DNA of 64,000 nucleotides from Deinococcus psychrotolerans (GTDB taxonomy: Bacteria; Deinococcota; Deinococci; Deinococcales; Deinococcaceae), in assembly GCF_003860465.1 (NCBI RefSeq), contig NZ_CP034183.1:62001-126000 (forward strand), read 5' to 3'. Each line of letters opens with the position of its first letter. Positions within the stretch are counted from its first letter, which is position 1. A program made the position numbers and the translations under genes. This document shows, piece by piece, positions 47,770 through 57,520 of the stretch. The notes beneath the pieces are model-generated. The model was not told where the DNA came from. It was given only the letters and a program-made list of their open reading frames with translations, and made no database searches.

Positions 47770-50343
47770 TCACAGCTCCCCCTGCCACTTGTGCAGCGTC
47801 GCCAAAGCCTTCAACGGTGTGAGGCGCGTCAAATCCAGCGCCCCTAGTTCGGCGTGTAAGGCCTTCCCTTTGCTCTCGTCACGGGCGTTCAGGCCGCTGA
47901 GGAGCGCAGCGGCGCGGGTAGTCACGCGGGCGGGCAACCCGGCCAAGCGGGCCACTTCCACACCGTAGCTTTGGCTGGCCGCCCCAGCAACCACCTGATG
48001 GTAGAAAGTCAGCGCCCCGGCGTCTTCCTCGGCAGCGACGTGGAGGTTGATCAAACCGGGCAGCTGGCCTTCGAGGCGGGTCAGCTCAAAATAATGGGTG
48101 GCGAACAGGGTGTACGCGCCCGTGTCATGCAGGTGTTCCAGCGCCGCCTGCGCGATGGCGAGGCCGTCTAAAGTGGACGTGCCGCGCCCGATTTCGTCCA
48201 GAATAATCAGCGATTTGGGCGTGGCGTGATGCAAGATGCCCGCCAGTTCGTGCATCTCCACCATGAATGTTGAACGCCCGCCTGCCAGATCGTCCGACGC
48301 GCCGATACGGGTGTGGATGCTGTCGAAGATGGGGAGGTGGGCCGCATCGGCGGGGACGAACGAGCCGATCTGGTGAAGCAGGGCGCAGATGGCCACGGTG
48401 CGGAGGTAGGTGCTTTTGCCGGCCATATTCGGCCCAGTCAGCAGCAGGGTGCGGCGACTCGGCGAGAGTTCGGCGTCGTTGGGCACGAAGGTGCCGCTAC
48501 TGACCAGCTCCACCACCGGATGTCGGGCTTGGCGCAGGGTCACGGTTTGGTCGGTGTCCTCCAAGGTCTGCGGGCGCGTCCAAGCGCGGGTGGCGGCGAT
48601 TTCGGAAAGGGCGCACAGCACGTCGAGTTCGCTCAAGGCTCCGGCGGCTTCACTGAGCGCCTCGGCGTGGCCGGAGAGGCCGGCGCGGAGTTCGGTGAAT
48701 ACTTCCACTTCCAGCCGCTCGGCGGCCTGCTCCAGGCGGGCAATTTCGCGCTCACGCTCGCGTAAATCGGGCCGGGTAAAGCGGGCGCGGTCTTTGAGGG
48801 TGGCGATCTGGCGGTAATCGGCAGGCACTTTGGAAAGGTGCGCCGCCGTGACTTCCAGAAAGTAGCCGAAGACGTTGTTGTAGCCGACCTTGAGGCTACC
48901 GATGCCGGTGCGCTCGCGCTCACTGCGTTCCAGCTCGGCCAGCCAAGCGCGGTGGCCCAGCGCCTCGGTTCGCAGGCCGTCCAGCCCGGCGTGAAAGCCC
49001 TCGCGGATCAGTCCCCCGTCGGAAGCCCGAATAGGCGGTTCGTCTACCAGGGCAGAGCGGATCAGGCGCACCACGTCCGGCAACGCGCCTAGCCTTGCCC
49101 GCACGCCCGGCAGCAGCCCTGCGCCACTCACCGAACTCAGCAAATCGGCGGCGTCAGGAAGGAGTTCTAAGGTGCGGGCCAGCGAAGCCACTTCGCGGGG
49201 TGTGGCGCGGGCCGAAGCGACGCGGGCAGCCAAGCGCTCCAGATCGTGGGCGCGGTAGAGGAGTGCCCGCACGCCGCCGCGCAAATCGCTGGCACGGGTC
49301 AGGGCTTCCACCGCGTCCAAACGGGCCTCCAAGCTGAGACGGTCGAGCAGCGGTGAGCGCAGCCACGCCCGCAACCTGCGCCGCCCACCCGCCGTGCGCG
49401 TTTCGCCCAGCGCGTCCATCAGGGTGCGGCCCTGCGGCGACTGGGCCGTAAAGATTTCCAGCGCTCTGAGCGCCCATTCGCTCAGGCGCATCTGCGCTCC
49501 AGGTTCAAAGCGGCTCAGGCGGCGCACCATCTTGAGGTCTCCGCCCTGCACCCCTGCGTGGATGCTGCGGGCGTAGTTCAGCACCGCGCCGCAAGCTCTG
49601 GTCAGGCCCGAATGCTGCTCCAAAACGCCGGGCACCTCGCCCAGTACCGCCACCAACGCTCCTCGGCAAGCCTCGTCTTCAAAGTTGCCGTGCGAGAGCA
49701 TCAGCGGGAATCTCGATTTGAAATCGCTCAGGAGCGCGGCGTTTTCGGAAAGTTCGGGGGCCAGCAGCACTTCTCTGGCCCGCCAGCGGCTGAGTTCGTC
49801 GTAAAGGGCCGTGCGGCTGCCGAACGCGGCACAGCGGAACTCGCCGGTCGAGACGTCGAGCAGCGCCAGCGCGTAGCCGTCGCCGGTCGCCACCGCCGCC
49901 AGATAGTTCTCGTCGGCGGTCAGGTGGCGCTCCTCGGTGACGGTGCCGGGGGTCAGCAGCTGAGTGACTTTGCGCTCCACTAGGCCCGCGCCGGCAAGTT
50001 CCATCTGCTCGGCCACCGCGACGCAGACGCCTTTGCCCAGCAGACGTTCGACGAAGCTGTCGAGCGTGCGAATCGGGATTCCGGCCATCGGGGTCGAGAA
50101 GTCCTTGCTGCTCTTGTGGGTCAGGGCGATGTTGAGCAGGCGGGAAGCGCGTTCGGCGTCCTCGCCAAAAGTCTCAAAAAAATCGCCGCACTGAAACAGC
50201 AGCAGCGCTCCCGAATGCTGGGCTTCGATTTCGTCGCGCAGCGCCACGTATTGCTCCAGCATTGGCGGAAGCTTACCGGAGCCGTTTCCCCTGAGTTTGC
50301 CGCGCTGCGGATCAAGCGTGAGCGCCGAAATGGTTCCCGTCAT
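47770..50343 (-). CDS. mutS: DNA mismatch repair protein MutS
   Basis: 857 residues, MutS1 type. The mismatch-binding Phe-x-Glu is Phe55-Phe56-Glu57 (FQCGDFFETFGED), then connector, lever and clamp regions. The ATPase has TGPNMAGKSTYLRTVA, LIILDEIGRGTSTLDG and FATHYFELT. It recognises mispairs and recruits MutL, encoded just downstream. The start at 50343 leaves about 27 residues before the first conserved block. Confidence 0.96.
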   Translation of the reverse strand: MTGTISALTLDPQRGKLRGNGSGKLPPMLEQYVALRDEIEAQHSGALLLFQCGDFFETFGEDAERASRLLNIALTHKSSKDFSTPMAGIPIRTLDSFVERLLGKGVCVAVAEQMELAGAGLVERKVTQLLTPGTVTEERHLTADENYLAAVATGDGYALALLDVSTGEFRCAAFGSRTALYDELSRWRAREVLLAPELSENAALLSDFKSRFPLMLSHGNFEDEACRGALVAVLGEVPGVLEQHSGLTRACGAVLNYARSIHAGVQGGDLKMVRRLSRFEPGAQMRLSEWALRALEIFTAQSPQGRTLMDALGETRTAGGRRRLRAWLRSPLLDRLSLEARLDAVEALTRASDLRGGVRALLYRAHDLERLAARVASARATPREVASLARTLELLPDAADLLSSVSGAGLLPGVRARLGALPDVVRLIRSALVDEPPIRASDGGLIREGFHAGLDGLRTEALGHRAWLAELERSERERTGIGSLKVGYNNVFGYFLEVTAAHLSKVPADYRQIATLKDRARFTRPDLREREREIARLEQAAERLEVEVFTELRAGLSGHAEALSEAAGALSELDVLCALSEIAATRAWTRPQTLEDTDQTVTLRQARHPVVELVSSGTFVPNDAELSPSRRTLLLTGPNMAGKSTYLRTVAICALLHQIGSFVPADAAHLPIFDSIHTRIGASDDLAGGRSTFMVEMHELAGILHHATPKSLIILDEIGRGTSTLDGLAIAQAALEHLHDTGAYTLFATHYFELTRLEGQLPGLINLHVAAEEDAGALTFYHQVVAGAASQSYGVEVARLAGLPARVTTRAAALLSGLNARDESKGKALHAELGALDLTRLTPLKALATLHKWQGEL

Positions 50344-50423
50344 CTGCTCAGCAGTCTAGCGTTTCTGTTGTGAGCGTAGCGGGGAGCAAGCTCACGGTTT
50401 GAATGTGCAGTATTTGACCAAGT

Positions 50424-51956
50424 TCAGCTCGCCCGAACTGCGCGTTTGCGGCGCTTGGCTTCGTACATGCGGCTGTCGGCCAATTCGAGGAGCGCCGCCG
50501 CGTCTTGCGGCTCAGCGCCTCTGGGGTGGTAGGCCACGCCCGCGCTGGCTCCCGCTTTAGTGAATCCGGCGGTTCGCAGGCGCTGCACCGCCCGCTGCAC
50601 CCGTCCCAAAGCTTCTTCCTCAGCCAGCGGCGTGAGATTGGGCCACAGCACCGCAAATTCATCGCCGCCGAAGCGGTAGACCTTGCCCTGCGGCATAAAT
50701 TGCGCCTGCATCTCGCTGGCAAACTTCATCAAGAGCGCGTCACCACGTGCGTGGCCTTCGTGATCGTTGACCAGCTTGAGGCCGTCTAGATCGGCCACCA
50801 AGACACCGTAAGGCTCGGTCAGTTCGTCCAAAACGGCCATCGCTTGATTGAAGGCGCGGCGGTTGCCGAGGCTGGTCAAGCTGTCTTGGCCCGCCGCTTC
50901 TTCAACTTGTTTGAGGTGAGCTTGGCGCTCCAGTAAAGCCTGAATGCTTCGGGCCGCCGCTTCGCACAGCGCCCGGTCACTGCTGCGCCAAGGCCGGGGC
51001 TGTAGCCTGAGCGTGACCAAAACGTACTGCCCATCTTGGTAGCTGCCCAGCGGCAACACCGCCATTGCCTGCACGCCGCGCTCGATAAAGTCGGGCAGAG
51101 CGTTCGGATGAGCGGGGTAATCGTCTATAAAAGCCGCCTTTTGCTTTTGGGCTGCCGTGCCGCTCACGCCCTGACGGTAAGCGCTGAGGCTTTGATCCAC
51201 GGCCAGTTTTAGTTTTGCGGCTTCGCTGCTGTACTGCCAGCCTGTCACCAACTCGAGCTCCGCGCCGCTATGCAGTACCAGCCCCGCCCAATCGACTTCC
51301 ACCGCTTGGCTGAGCAACTCGGCGCTCATCTGAGCGGCTTTGGCCGGTTCCAGATCGGTGTCAAAGAGGTCGGCGATGGCTGCCAGCGTTTGGGCGTGGG
51401 CTGCTGTACGGCGCAACTCATCGACTTGCGCGGCGCTGGCGGCCACTTGGCGGCTGAGTTCCAGTTGGTTGACCCGCAGTTCCAGCGCCTCCATCACCAC
51501 CGCGCCGAAGATTTTGAGCATCAGCAGTTCCCGCTCACCGAAAGGATGCGCCTGGGTGTCGATAACGCACAGCGACCCGAGGGCGTGTCCATCTGGGGTG
51601 ACCAGCGGCACGCCGGCGTAAAAAGAGATGTGCGGCTCACCCACCACCAGCGGATTGCCTTCAAAACGCGGATCATTGGCAGCGTCTTCGACGATCATCA
51701 CTTCGTTACTCAAGATCGTCCAACTGCAAAACGACACTTCACGGAGCTCCGTGCTGGTCTCCATGCCAACACATGATTTTCCCCACTGGCGAAACTGATC
51801 TACAAAATTAATCAGCACGATAGGCACTTTCAAGACTTCTGCCACCAAAGCCGTGAGCCGGTCAAAGCTCTCTTCGGGCGCGGAATCCAGAATGCTGTAG
51901 CGGGCCAGAGCCATCAACCGTGCGTATTCAGATTCGGGGAGGGGAGCCGCTTGCAT
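50424..51956 (-). CDS. Diguanylate cyclase with two GAF domains
   Basis: 510 residues, soluble. GAF 1 (about 15-165) is of the common N-terminal kind (YSILDSAPEESFDRLTALVA, SFCSWTILS, FYAGVPLVTPDG). A coiled linker follows. GAF 2 is around 190-340. GGDEF (about 350-505) has VADLDGLKLVNDHEGHARGD and YRFGGDEFAVLW, so it should make cyclic di-GMP. No RxxD inhibitory site is seen before GGDEF, so product feedback is unlikely. No EAL domain or partner nearby. Confidence 0.92.
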   Translation of the reverse strand: MQAAPLPESEYARLMALARYSILDSAPEESFDRLTALVAEVLKVPIVLINFVDQFRQWGKSCVGMETSTELREVSFCSWTILSNEVMIVEDAANDPRFEGNPLVVGEPHISFYAGVPLVTPDGHALGSLCVIDTQAHPFGERELLMLKIFGAVVMEALELRVNQLELSRQVAASAAQVDELRRTAAHAQTLAAIADLFDTDLEPAKAAQMSAELLSQAVEVDWAGLVLHSGAELELVTGWQYSSEAAKLKLAVDQSLSAYRQGVSGTAAQKQKAAFIDDYPAHPNALPDFIERGVQAMAVLPLGSYQDGQYVLVTLRLQPRPWRSSDRALCEAAARSIQALLERQAHLKQVEEAAGQDSLTSLGNRRAFNQAMAVLDELTEPYGVLVADLDGLKLVNDHEGHARGDALLMKFASEMQAQFMPQGKVYRFGGDEFAVLWPNLTPLAEEEALGRVQRAVQRLRTAGFTKAGASAGVAYHPRGAEPQDAAALLELADSRMYEAKRRKRAVRAS

Positions 51957-52171
51957 TACTCAATTCTGCTCTTTGTCCGCTCTCTTTGCTCTGACAAAAC
52001 ATACACTCAAGGTAAACTTCTTCTCAAACAAACGCTCATTCCGTGCCAATGGGAAGCAATGTCAACTTCTCGGGGTTATTTGATAAAGATGAGTAAAGAA
52101 TGGGACTTTGTGTGAAAACGTCAATAAGGCTCTTTCATCTCGTATTTAGGCTCGGCTTTCATCATATAGGT
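51957..52171. other. Intergenic region between divergent genes
   Basis: About 215 bases, AT-richer than average, with no convincing gene, repeat or clear -10 box. It must hold promoters for the GGDEF gene and the DUF4142 gene. Confidence 0.4.
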
Positions 52172-52672
52172 ATGAAAAAGATTCTGATTTTCAGCGTTTT
52201 AATCGCCGCTGCAACTTCTGCACAGGCTGCATCGGCACTGTCTCATACGGACACCAATTTCTTAAATAAAGCGGTCATGGGCAATATGTTTGAGATTCAG
52301 GCCTCGCAATTGGCCCTGACCATGACCAAAGCCCCTGCCGATCAAACTTTTGCCAAGCAAATGATCAGCGACCACACCAAACTGGGCAACGACGTTCGAG
52401 CGGCAGTCGCCAAAGTTGACGCCAACATGATGTTGCCGGGCAGCGTATCCAAAGCCCAACAGAGAATGCTGAACAAACTGAAGAAATCGGGCAAGAATTT
52501 TGACAAGCTCTACAAAGCCGATATGCTCAGCAGCCACGCCAAGACCATCACCTTATTTGCCAACTACACCGCCTCACGCCACGCCAATCCCACCATCAAA
52601 GCGGCCGCGATGAACGCTTTGCCCACCATCAAAATGCACCATGACGAAGCCAAAACATTGCCCAAAATGTAA
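52172..52672 (+). CDS. Secreted DUF4142 protein
   Basis: 166 residues with a signal peptide (MKKILIFSVLIAAATSAQAA). The mature part is the helical ferritin-like DUF4142 domain: DTNFLNKAVMGNMFEIQASQ, FAKQMISDHTKLGNDV, and a later LFANYTASRHANP. Relatives are periplasmic or outer-membrane proteins linked to stress; metal binding is not shown here. The ATG at 52172 is chosen because the signal peptide starts there. A strong hairpin follows. Confidence 0.85.
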   Translation: MKKILIFSVLIAAATSAQAASALSHTDTNFLNKAVMGNMFEIQASQLALTMTKAPADQTFAKQMISDHTKLGNDVRAAVAKVDANMMLPGSVSKAQQRMLNKLKKSGKNFDKLYKADMLSSHAKTITLFANYTASRHANPTIKAAAMNALPTIKMHHDEAKTLPKM

Positions 52673-52694
52673 TTGAAACATAAGAGCGCAATCA

Positions 52695-52733
52695 AAAAAG
52701 CAGCGTACCTAATACTTAGGTACGCTGCTTTTT
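52695..52733. terminator. Perfect 18-bp bidirectional terminator
   Basis: Arms 52695-52712 and 52716-52733 pair exactly with a 3-base loop. They end in five T on either strand, between convergent genes. Confidence 0.88.
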
Positions 52734-52756
52734 CGGAATCTGTGAATGGGCAGAAC

Positions 52757-53254
52757 TCAATTGACGCTTAGGTAAGCCTTCAAAAACTCGTCGATAATGC
52801 TTTTGCCCTGCGAGGTCAAAAAGTCGGATAGGCCATCATTGTTTTGCAGCACGCCGTAATAAGCGCTGCTCCACACGCTGACCGGCTGCTTATACGTGTC
52901 GGTGGTTTTGGGCGAAAAATAAGACGTGCTGTCGTACACGTTGATTGAGCCGTACCAAGCGCGGGGCGTGCCGGTGGTTGCGCTGAAATCGAGCGCCACC
53001 GCGTAATCAGAGCAAGTTTGAGCGCCGAGTTCTTCAATCTTGATTTTTTTGGCTGCTGCCTGAGCCACGAAATAATCGTAGAGGCCCTGAGCGACTTTGC
53101 CGGAAGTGGCGTCCATACCGCCGATGCCCGCTGTAAAAGAGTCGTCGTCCACGCACAGTTTGATGCCGGACAAGTTGTCGTTGTCGTCGACGGCCAAAGC
53201 GGGAGAACCCAAACCGAGCACAAGCGCAGTCAGGAGCAGAGTCGTTTTTTTCAT
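52757..53254 (-). CDS. Secreted hypothetical protein
   Basis: 165 residues with a signal peptide (MKKTTLLLTALVLGLGSPAL then AVDD). The mature part has two Cys (IKLCVDDD and AQTCSDYAV) that may form a disulfide, a GlyIleGlyGly loop and a helical end (GKSIIDEFLKAYLSVN). No family recognised. The ATG at 53254 follows GAGG by about 9 bases; a longer frame upstream is not protein-like. Confidence 0.68.
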   Translation of the reverse strand: MKKTTLLLTALVLGLGSPALAVDDNDNLSGIKLCVDDDSFTAGIGGMDATSGKVAQGLYDYFVAQAAAKKIKIEELGAQTCSDYAVALDFSATTGTPRAWYGSINVYDSTSYFSPKTTDTYKQPVSVWSSAYYGVLQNNDGLSDFLTSQGKSIIDEFLKAYLSVN

Positions 53255-53358
53255 GTTGACCTCGCCTCTCATTGCACGCTCTTTGATGGCCCGGTGGTGT
53301 GAACCGAGCGTCAATGTTTTCACCCCCACTGGCGGGAGACGGCAGCGGCGGGTAGCAA

Positions 53359-53386
53359 CAAAAAACGCGCCCGAAGACGCGCTTTT
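53359..53386 (-). terminator. Terminator of sodA
   Basis: On the minus strand a short GCGC-rich hairpin is followed by six T, 18 bases after the sodA stop. Confidence 0.6.
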
Positions 53387-53403
53387 CAGAAGTGAGATAA
53401 GAC

Positions 53404-54027
53404 TTACGCTTTGGCCTGTGTAAGGCGGCGCGAGACTTCGTCCCAGTTCACGACGCTCCAGAAGGCTTTGAGGTAATCGGGACGCTTGTTTTGGTAGTTC
53501 AGGTAGTAAGCGTGCTCCCAGACATCCACGCCCAAGATCGGGGTGCCGGAAACGCCCGCCACCGCTTCGCCCATCAGCGGGCTGTCTTGGTTGGCGGTGC
53601 TGACGACGGCCAATTTGCCGCCCTGCACGACCAGCCACGCCCAGCCGGAGCCGAAGCGGGTCTTGGCGGCGTCTTCAAGTTTTTCCTTGAAGGCTTCCAT
53701 CGAGCCAAAAGCGTCATCGATGGCCTGGGCGAGTTCGCTGCTGGGCTGCGTGCCCGATTTGCCCAAGACCGTCCAGAAGAGGCTGTGGTTAGCGTGGCCG
53801 CCCGCGTTGTTGCGCAGGGCAGTCTTTTTGTCGGCGGGCACCTGATCGAGCTTGGTGATCAGTTCTTCCACAGGCAAATCGGCCATCTCGCTGCCTTCGA
53901 GGGCTTTGTTGGCGTTGTCGACGTAGGCTTGGTGGTGCTTGTCGTGGTGAATCTCCATGGTGCGGGTGTCGATGTAGGGTTCCAGCGCGTCGTAAGCGTA
54001 AGGCAGGGGGGGAAGAGTATAGGTCAT
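53404..54027 (-). CDS. sodA: Superoxide dismutase (Mn/Fe)
   Basis: 207 residues: [20 protein letters not shown], the first metal His in [14 protein letters not shown], the second in [10 protein letters not shown], and the Asp/His pair in [19 protein letters not shown]. It removes superoxide in the cytosol; Mn is the likely metal, as in D. radiodurans SodA. The ATG at 54027 follows AAGGAG by about 8 bases. Manganese-based antioxidant defence is a known trait of the genus. Confidence 0.96.
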   Translation of the reverse strand: MTYTLPPLPYAYDALEPYIDTRTMEIHHDKHHQAYVDNANKALEGSEMADLPVEELITKLDQVPADKKTALRNNAGGHANHSLFWTVLGKSGTQPSSELAQAIDDAFGSMEAFKEKLEDAAKTRFGSGWAWLVVQGGKLAVVSTANQDSPLMGEAVAGVSGTPILGVDVWEHAYYLNYQNKRPDYLKAFWSVVNWDEVSRRLTQAKA

Positions 54028-54318
54028 GTGGGGTGCTCCTTTTTGAGTTGGGCCAGTGCGGGCGAGGAGGCCCAGCCGCCTCATGGCGTAGTCCTCATCT
54101 TAACGCCGCGCCTTGGGGGTTGGGCCTTCAGGGCTTCTTTAGACGCGCCTTGCCAAATTGCCACTCGGCTGAGTTGGCCTTCATGTTTGGCGCTGCGGCT
54201 GTGTCTTGTCTGAGGTTTATCTGAAGGTTGTGGCGTGCGGAGAGTGGGGAAGCCCTGAGAATAGACGTTGCTCGACGGGTTCGCGGCAAGTTACGGACTG
54301 AGCGCACTCACTCCAGTG
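54028..54318. other. Intergenic region upstream of sodA
   Basis: About 290 bases between two minus-strand genes. No gene or perfect palindrome was found; it should hold the sodA promoter, which I could not place. Confidence 0.35.
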
Positions 54319-55272
54319 TCAGTTTGCCAGTTCGCCCGGCAAAGCGCCGCCCAGCGCCACCCAAGCGCTCAGCAAGTCTTCCGGCGGCGGCGCGGTAAGG
54401 TGCAACTCTTCGCCAGTGGTGGGATGCGGAATGGTCAGTTGCCAAGCGTGGAGGGCCTGCCGCCCGATCACTTCGCTGGCGCGGCCATACACCTTGTCGC
54501 CCACAATCGGGCTGCCGAGGTGAGCCAAGTGGACGCGCAATTGGTGGGTGCGTCCGGTACGCGGCTCACAGCGCACCAGGGCCAGCGTGCGGCCGTGTCC
54601 GTCTGGATGCTGGGCGAGCGGCACGAAACGGGTCTGGGCGTCGCGCGAGTTGCTGCCGCCCACCGTCATGTGCTGGCGCTCGATCAGGTGGCGTCCAATC
54701 GGGGCGTCCACTTCAGCGACCCGCTCGGCTTTCCACTGGCCCGCCACGATCGCCAAGTACACCTTCTGGGTTTCGCGGGCCTTGAAGCTCTCCGAGAGCG
54801 CCGCGTGGGCCGCCACCGTCTTGGCCACCACGATCACGCCGCTGGTGTCTTTATCGAGGCGGTGGACGATGCCGGGGCGGTAGCCGCCTTCGGTGTCAAA
54901 ATCGTCTTGCTCCGGCAACTTCATGCGGCCCAAGAGGGCATTGACCAAGGTGCCGGACGTGACGCCGGGAGCCGGATGGGTGGTCATTCCGGCAGGTTTG
55001 TTAAGGGCGACCAGGGCGTCGTCTTCGTAGAGCACTTCAAGAGTCACGTCTTCCGGCAGGACGTGAGCGCTGCGCGGCGGCGGCAAGGTCAGCGACAGGG
55101 TTTCGCCGCCGCGCAGCTTGGCACTGGATTTGGCGGCGAGCTGGCCGTCTACCAGCACTTGCCCTGAGGCGATGAGTTGAGCCACCTGCGAGCGGGATAC
55201 GCCCGACAGCTCGGAAAGCGCCGCGTCGAGGCGTCCGGCGACGGCAGTAAAGGTAAGGGGGTCAGCAGACAT
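54319..55272 (-). CDS. rluD: RluD-type 23S rRNA pseudouridine synthase
   Basis: 317 residues. An S4 RNA-binding domain (about 10-70, RLDAALSELSGVSRSQVAQL) precedes an RluA-family catalytic domain with the catalytic Asp in GIVHRLDKDTSGVIVVAK, LNKPAGMTTHPAPG and EPRTGRTHQLRVHLA. S4 plus this order favours RluD, which modifies helix 69 of 23S rRNA; other RluA-family targets cannot be excluded. Confidence 0.88.
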   Translation of the reverse strand: MSADPLTFTAVAGRLDAALSELSGVSRSQVAQLIASGQVLVDGQLAAKSSAKLRGGETLSLTLPPPRSAHVLPEDVTLEVLYEDDALVALNKPAGMTTHPAPGVTSGTLVNALLGRMKLPEQDDFDTEGGYRPGIVHRLDKDTSGVIVVAKTVAAHAALSESFKARETQKVYLAIVAGQWKAERVAEVDAPIGRHLIERQHMTVGGSNSRDAQTRFVPLAQHPDGHGRTLALVRCEPRTGRTHQLRVHLAHLGSPIVGDKVYGRASEVIGRQALHAWQLTIPHPTTGEELHLTAPPPEDLLSAWVALGGALPGELAN

Positions 55273-55314
55273 CCCTCAAGTGTACAGGCCCGAAGTGTGG
55301 GGAGCAGAGAACGG

Positions 55315-55632
55315 CTATTCGTCCCAATCGTCCAAAATAATGTCGTCCAACGCGCCACCCTGGGCTTTTCGGGCGCGTTTGTTCTCGGCGCGGCACTCTT
55401 TTTTGCGTTTGGGCTTGGGCGGCAAGCCGATTACGTAGCGGCCCTGCCCGCAGCGAGCTTCCACCTCGCCGAGCTTTTCAAACGGATCGCTTTTGCCCGC
55501 GCCCGCCGCGTGGAAATGCTGAGCGCCGCAAAACGGGCAGGCGGACACCACCCAAAAGCCCACCGAAGTGCCGGGCAACTCGCGGAAGGCTACGGCGACA
55601 TCGGGAACGCGGGGCGCTTTAGGCTTGGCCAT
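55315..55632 (-). CDS. Hypothetical zinc-ribbon-like protein
   Basis: 105 residues, no known family. FWVVSACPFCGAQHFHAAGA and a later EARCGQGRYVIG with one more Cys suggest a small metal site. A basic stretch (PPKPKRKKECRAENKRARK) and an acidic end (DDIILDDWDE) follow. Such CxxC proteins are common in Deinococcus with no defined role. The ATG at 55632 is the first after which the sequence is protein-like. Confidence 0.6.
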   Translation of the reverse strand: MAKPKAPRVPDVAVAFRELPGTSVGFWVVSACPFCGAQHFHAAGAGKSDPFEKLGEVEARCGQGRYVIGLPPKPKRKKECRAENKRARKAQGGALDDIILDDWDE

Positions 55633-55721
55633 ACTGGCAAAAAGGTAACGCAGCCGCACCAACAAGACTGTGAGACGTGCAGGCGGCGTGTTGGCCCTGT
55701 TCCTCACCCGACTTGGGAGCG

Positions 55722-56585
55722 CTAGGCTTCCTCGCCTTCCGGTTCCAGCAAATACGTCACCACGCTGCGGGAGTGCAGGAATCCGGCGCGGGTGTACAAA
55801 GTGCGGGCTGGCCCTTCGTGGTCGTGGGCACGCACCTGCACCGCCCGCACTTCGGGGCGCTCAAAAGCCCGCTTCGCGGCGTGCATCAGCAGGGTTTTGC
55901 CGTGTCCCTGTCCGCGCTCGGCGGGATGAACGGCGAGGTAGGTCATGCGGGCGAGGTCGCCGTCGAGTTCGGTTTCGGCAAAGCCGAGCGCCTTGCCGCC
56001 GCGCCTGAGCACGCTGATCTGCACGTCGGGCGAGTGCAGGTGGGTCAGCAGTTGCGCCTCGCTCCAGTGCAGCCGCTCGCTCCAGGTGTCTTCGGCGGCG
56101 CGGTAAAGGGCGCGGTAGGTTTGGGTATCGGCGCTGTGATCTATTAGCAGGCCGTCTGTCAGCGCCGCCGCCGCGCCAAGCTGACCGCGTGACAAGCGGT
56201 AAAAATCGGTGGAATGCATCGGCAAAAAAGCCGCCGCTTCCAGCGCTCCGCGCACCGCCACGTTGTCGCGGGCGGCAAACGCGTACACGCTTTGGTTGTC
56301 GCTGTGTTTGAGAGCCGCGCCGAGCAGGCGGGGCAAATTGCCCGGCGTCTCTGAAAGCGGGCCTTCGAGCAGGAGACCGTCTTGAAACGGCGACAGCGCC
56401 GCGAACGCCGTGACGCTGCCGAGGTCGTCGGCGGTCACCAGACAGGTTTTGCCGCTGTTTTCAAGCGCCAAATCGTCGGGCGTGCGGGCGTCTGGAGCGA
56501 AGACTTCGCGCTCTGGAGCGCCGTCCATCCAAGAAAGTAAGCTCACCACATCTGGGCCGTCGCTGGACTGCAAGCTGCGAATCAT
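55722..56585 (-). CDS. GNAT family N-acetyltransferase
   Basis: 287 residues. The C-terminal GNAT domain (about 145-280) has LARMTYLAVHPAERGQGHGK then TLLMHAAKRAFE, the acetyl-CoA loop, and ARTLYTRAGFLHSRSVV. The N-terminal half (SLLSWMDGAPEREVF...) may be a decayed second GNAT fold. Substrate unknown. The ATG at 56585 follows a purine-rich AAGGGAGG; an earlier in-frame start would swallow it. Confidence 0.82.
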   Translation of the reverse strand: MIRSLQSSDGPDVVSLLSWMDGAPEREVFAPDARTPDDLALENSGKTCLVTADDLGSVTAFAALSPFQDGLLLEGPLSETPGNLPRLLGAALKHSDNQSVYAFAARDNVAVRGALEAAAFLPMHSTDFYRLSRGQLGAAAALTDGLLIDHSADTQTYRALYRAAEDTWSERLHWSEAQLLTHLHSPDVQISVLRRGGKALGFAETELDGDLARMTYLAVHPAERGQGHGKTLLMHAAKRAFERPEVRAVQVRAHDHEGPARTLYTRAGFLHSRSVVTYLLEPEGEEA

Positions 56586-56896
56586 TGACCTGACCTCCCT
56601 TGACAAGTGGAAAAGACAGAAACTCAAAACGGTGTTGGACGCTTTTCAGTGTAGACGTACATCGGTGAAGGCGAACTGTAAATCCTCACGGCATTTTCCC
56701 GCGCGGGCGTGCTAGACTTTGTTCATGCCCTGAACTGGGTACGGACTGCACTCTCCCACGCAACGCCACGACGCGCGTTTCGGGGGATTTTTTGTTTTTG
56801 GCAGGTCATTTCCTTTTTGGCAAAGCAGCGGGCCGGCAAACCAAATGGAAAACCCAACAAGCACGCCAAGGAAGGCAACACCAGGGAGGGGTCGCT

Positions 56897-57511
56897 TTGA
56901 AAGAGCAGACAGGTTCGCAGACAGATTTGATGGCCTTACGCGCTCAGCTCGCCAAAGCTGAGAAGGCCAGTCGGCGTAAGCCCGCTCCCGCGCCCAAGCC
57001 AGCCAACTTGGCCCTCAAGCCGCTCAGCCCGCAGCGCGAAGCCGAGTTGCAGGGGGTCAGCACCGATGATTTTTTGCTTTCCCGCGCCCACTCCCGGCTG
57101 CGCGAGGCGGTCTACGAGGGCCACTATCACGTCTGCACCCACGCCACCCACCACGCCCGCGCCGAGGGATTCTTGGAACACGACATCATGCAGGTGCTGC
57201 TGTCCGGGCGGGTAAGGGCCATCTATCCGCAGGAGCGCCGCTGGTTGGTGGCCGGGTATTTTGAAGCTTGCACCATCAAATTGCCGCTTCACGTCGTCGT
57301 GCAGCTTGAAACTGTTGACACTCCGGCGGGTTCGGTGGACTTTTTGGACGTAGTGACGGCCTTTGTGCCCAAGCATCCGCATCACATCATCAGCCGTGTC
57401 CGCCTCGCCGTGCTGCTGCGCTACGACGACGAAACGGTGCAGCACCGGATGTCAGTGGTGGCCAACCGGGTCGGACACAAAAGCAAAGGCAAGTGGAAAC
57501 GGGGAGCTTAG
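56897..57511 (+). CDS. DUF4258 domain protein
   Basis: 204 residues. An N-terminal charged and Ala/Pro-rich tail (about 1-60) precedes a domain with FLLSRAHSRLREAVYEGHYH, HARAEGFLEHDIMQVLLSGR and VDFLDVVTAFVPKHP, which fits DUF4258. That domain has a toxin-like or RNA-related fold in other contexts, but here its function is unknown. GGGAGGGG precedes the TTG at 56897; an ATG at 56930 is the alternative. No partner antitoxin is adjacent. Confidence 0.68.
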   Translation: MKEQTGSQTDLMALRAQLAKAEKASRRKPAPAPKPANLALKPLSPQREAELQGVSTDDFLLSRAHSRLREAVYEGHYHVCTHATHHARAEGFLEHDIMQVLLSGRVRAIYPQERRWLVAGYFEACTIKLPLHVVVQLETVDTPAGSVDFLDVVTAFVPKHPHHIISRVRLAVLLRYDDETVQHRMSVVANRVGHKSKGKWKRGA

Positions 57512-57520
57512 GCCTTAACC

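Noticed and set aside
50344..52171. Search for the Deinococcus radiation/desiccation response palindrome near mutS and other repair genes
   Set aside because: No convincing TTATG...CATAA type palindrome was seen upstream of mutS, recO, mfd or the uvrA paralogue.
53018..53423. Plus-strand open frames opposite the secreted protein gene and sodA
   Set aside because: They lack protein-like patterns; the minus strand has signal peptide and superoxide dismutase motifs.
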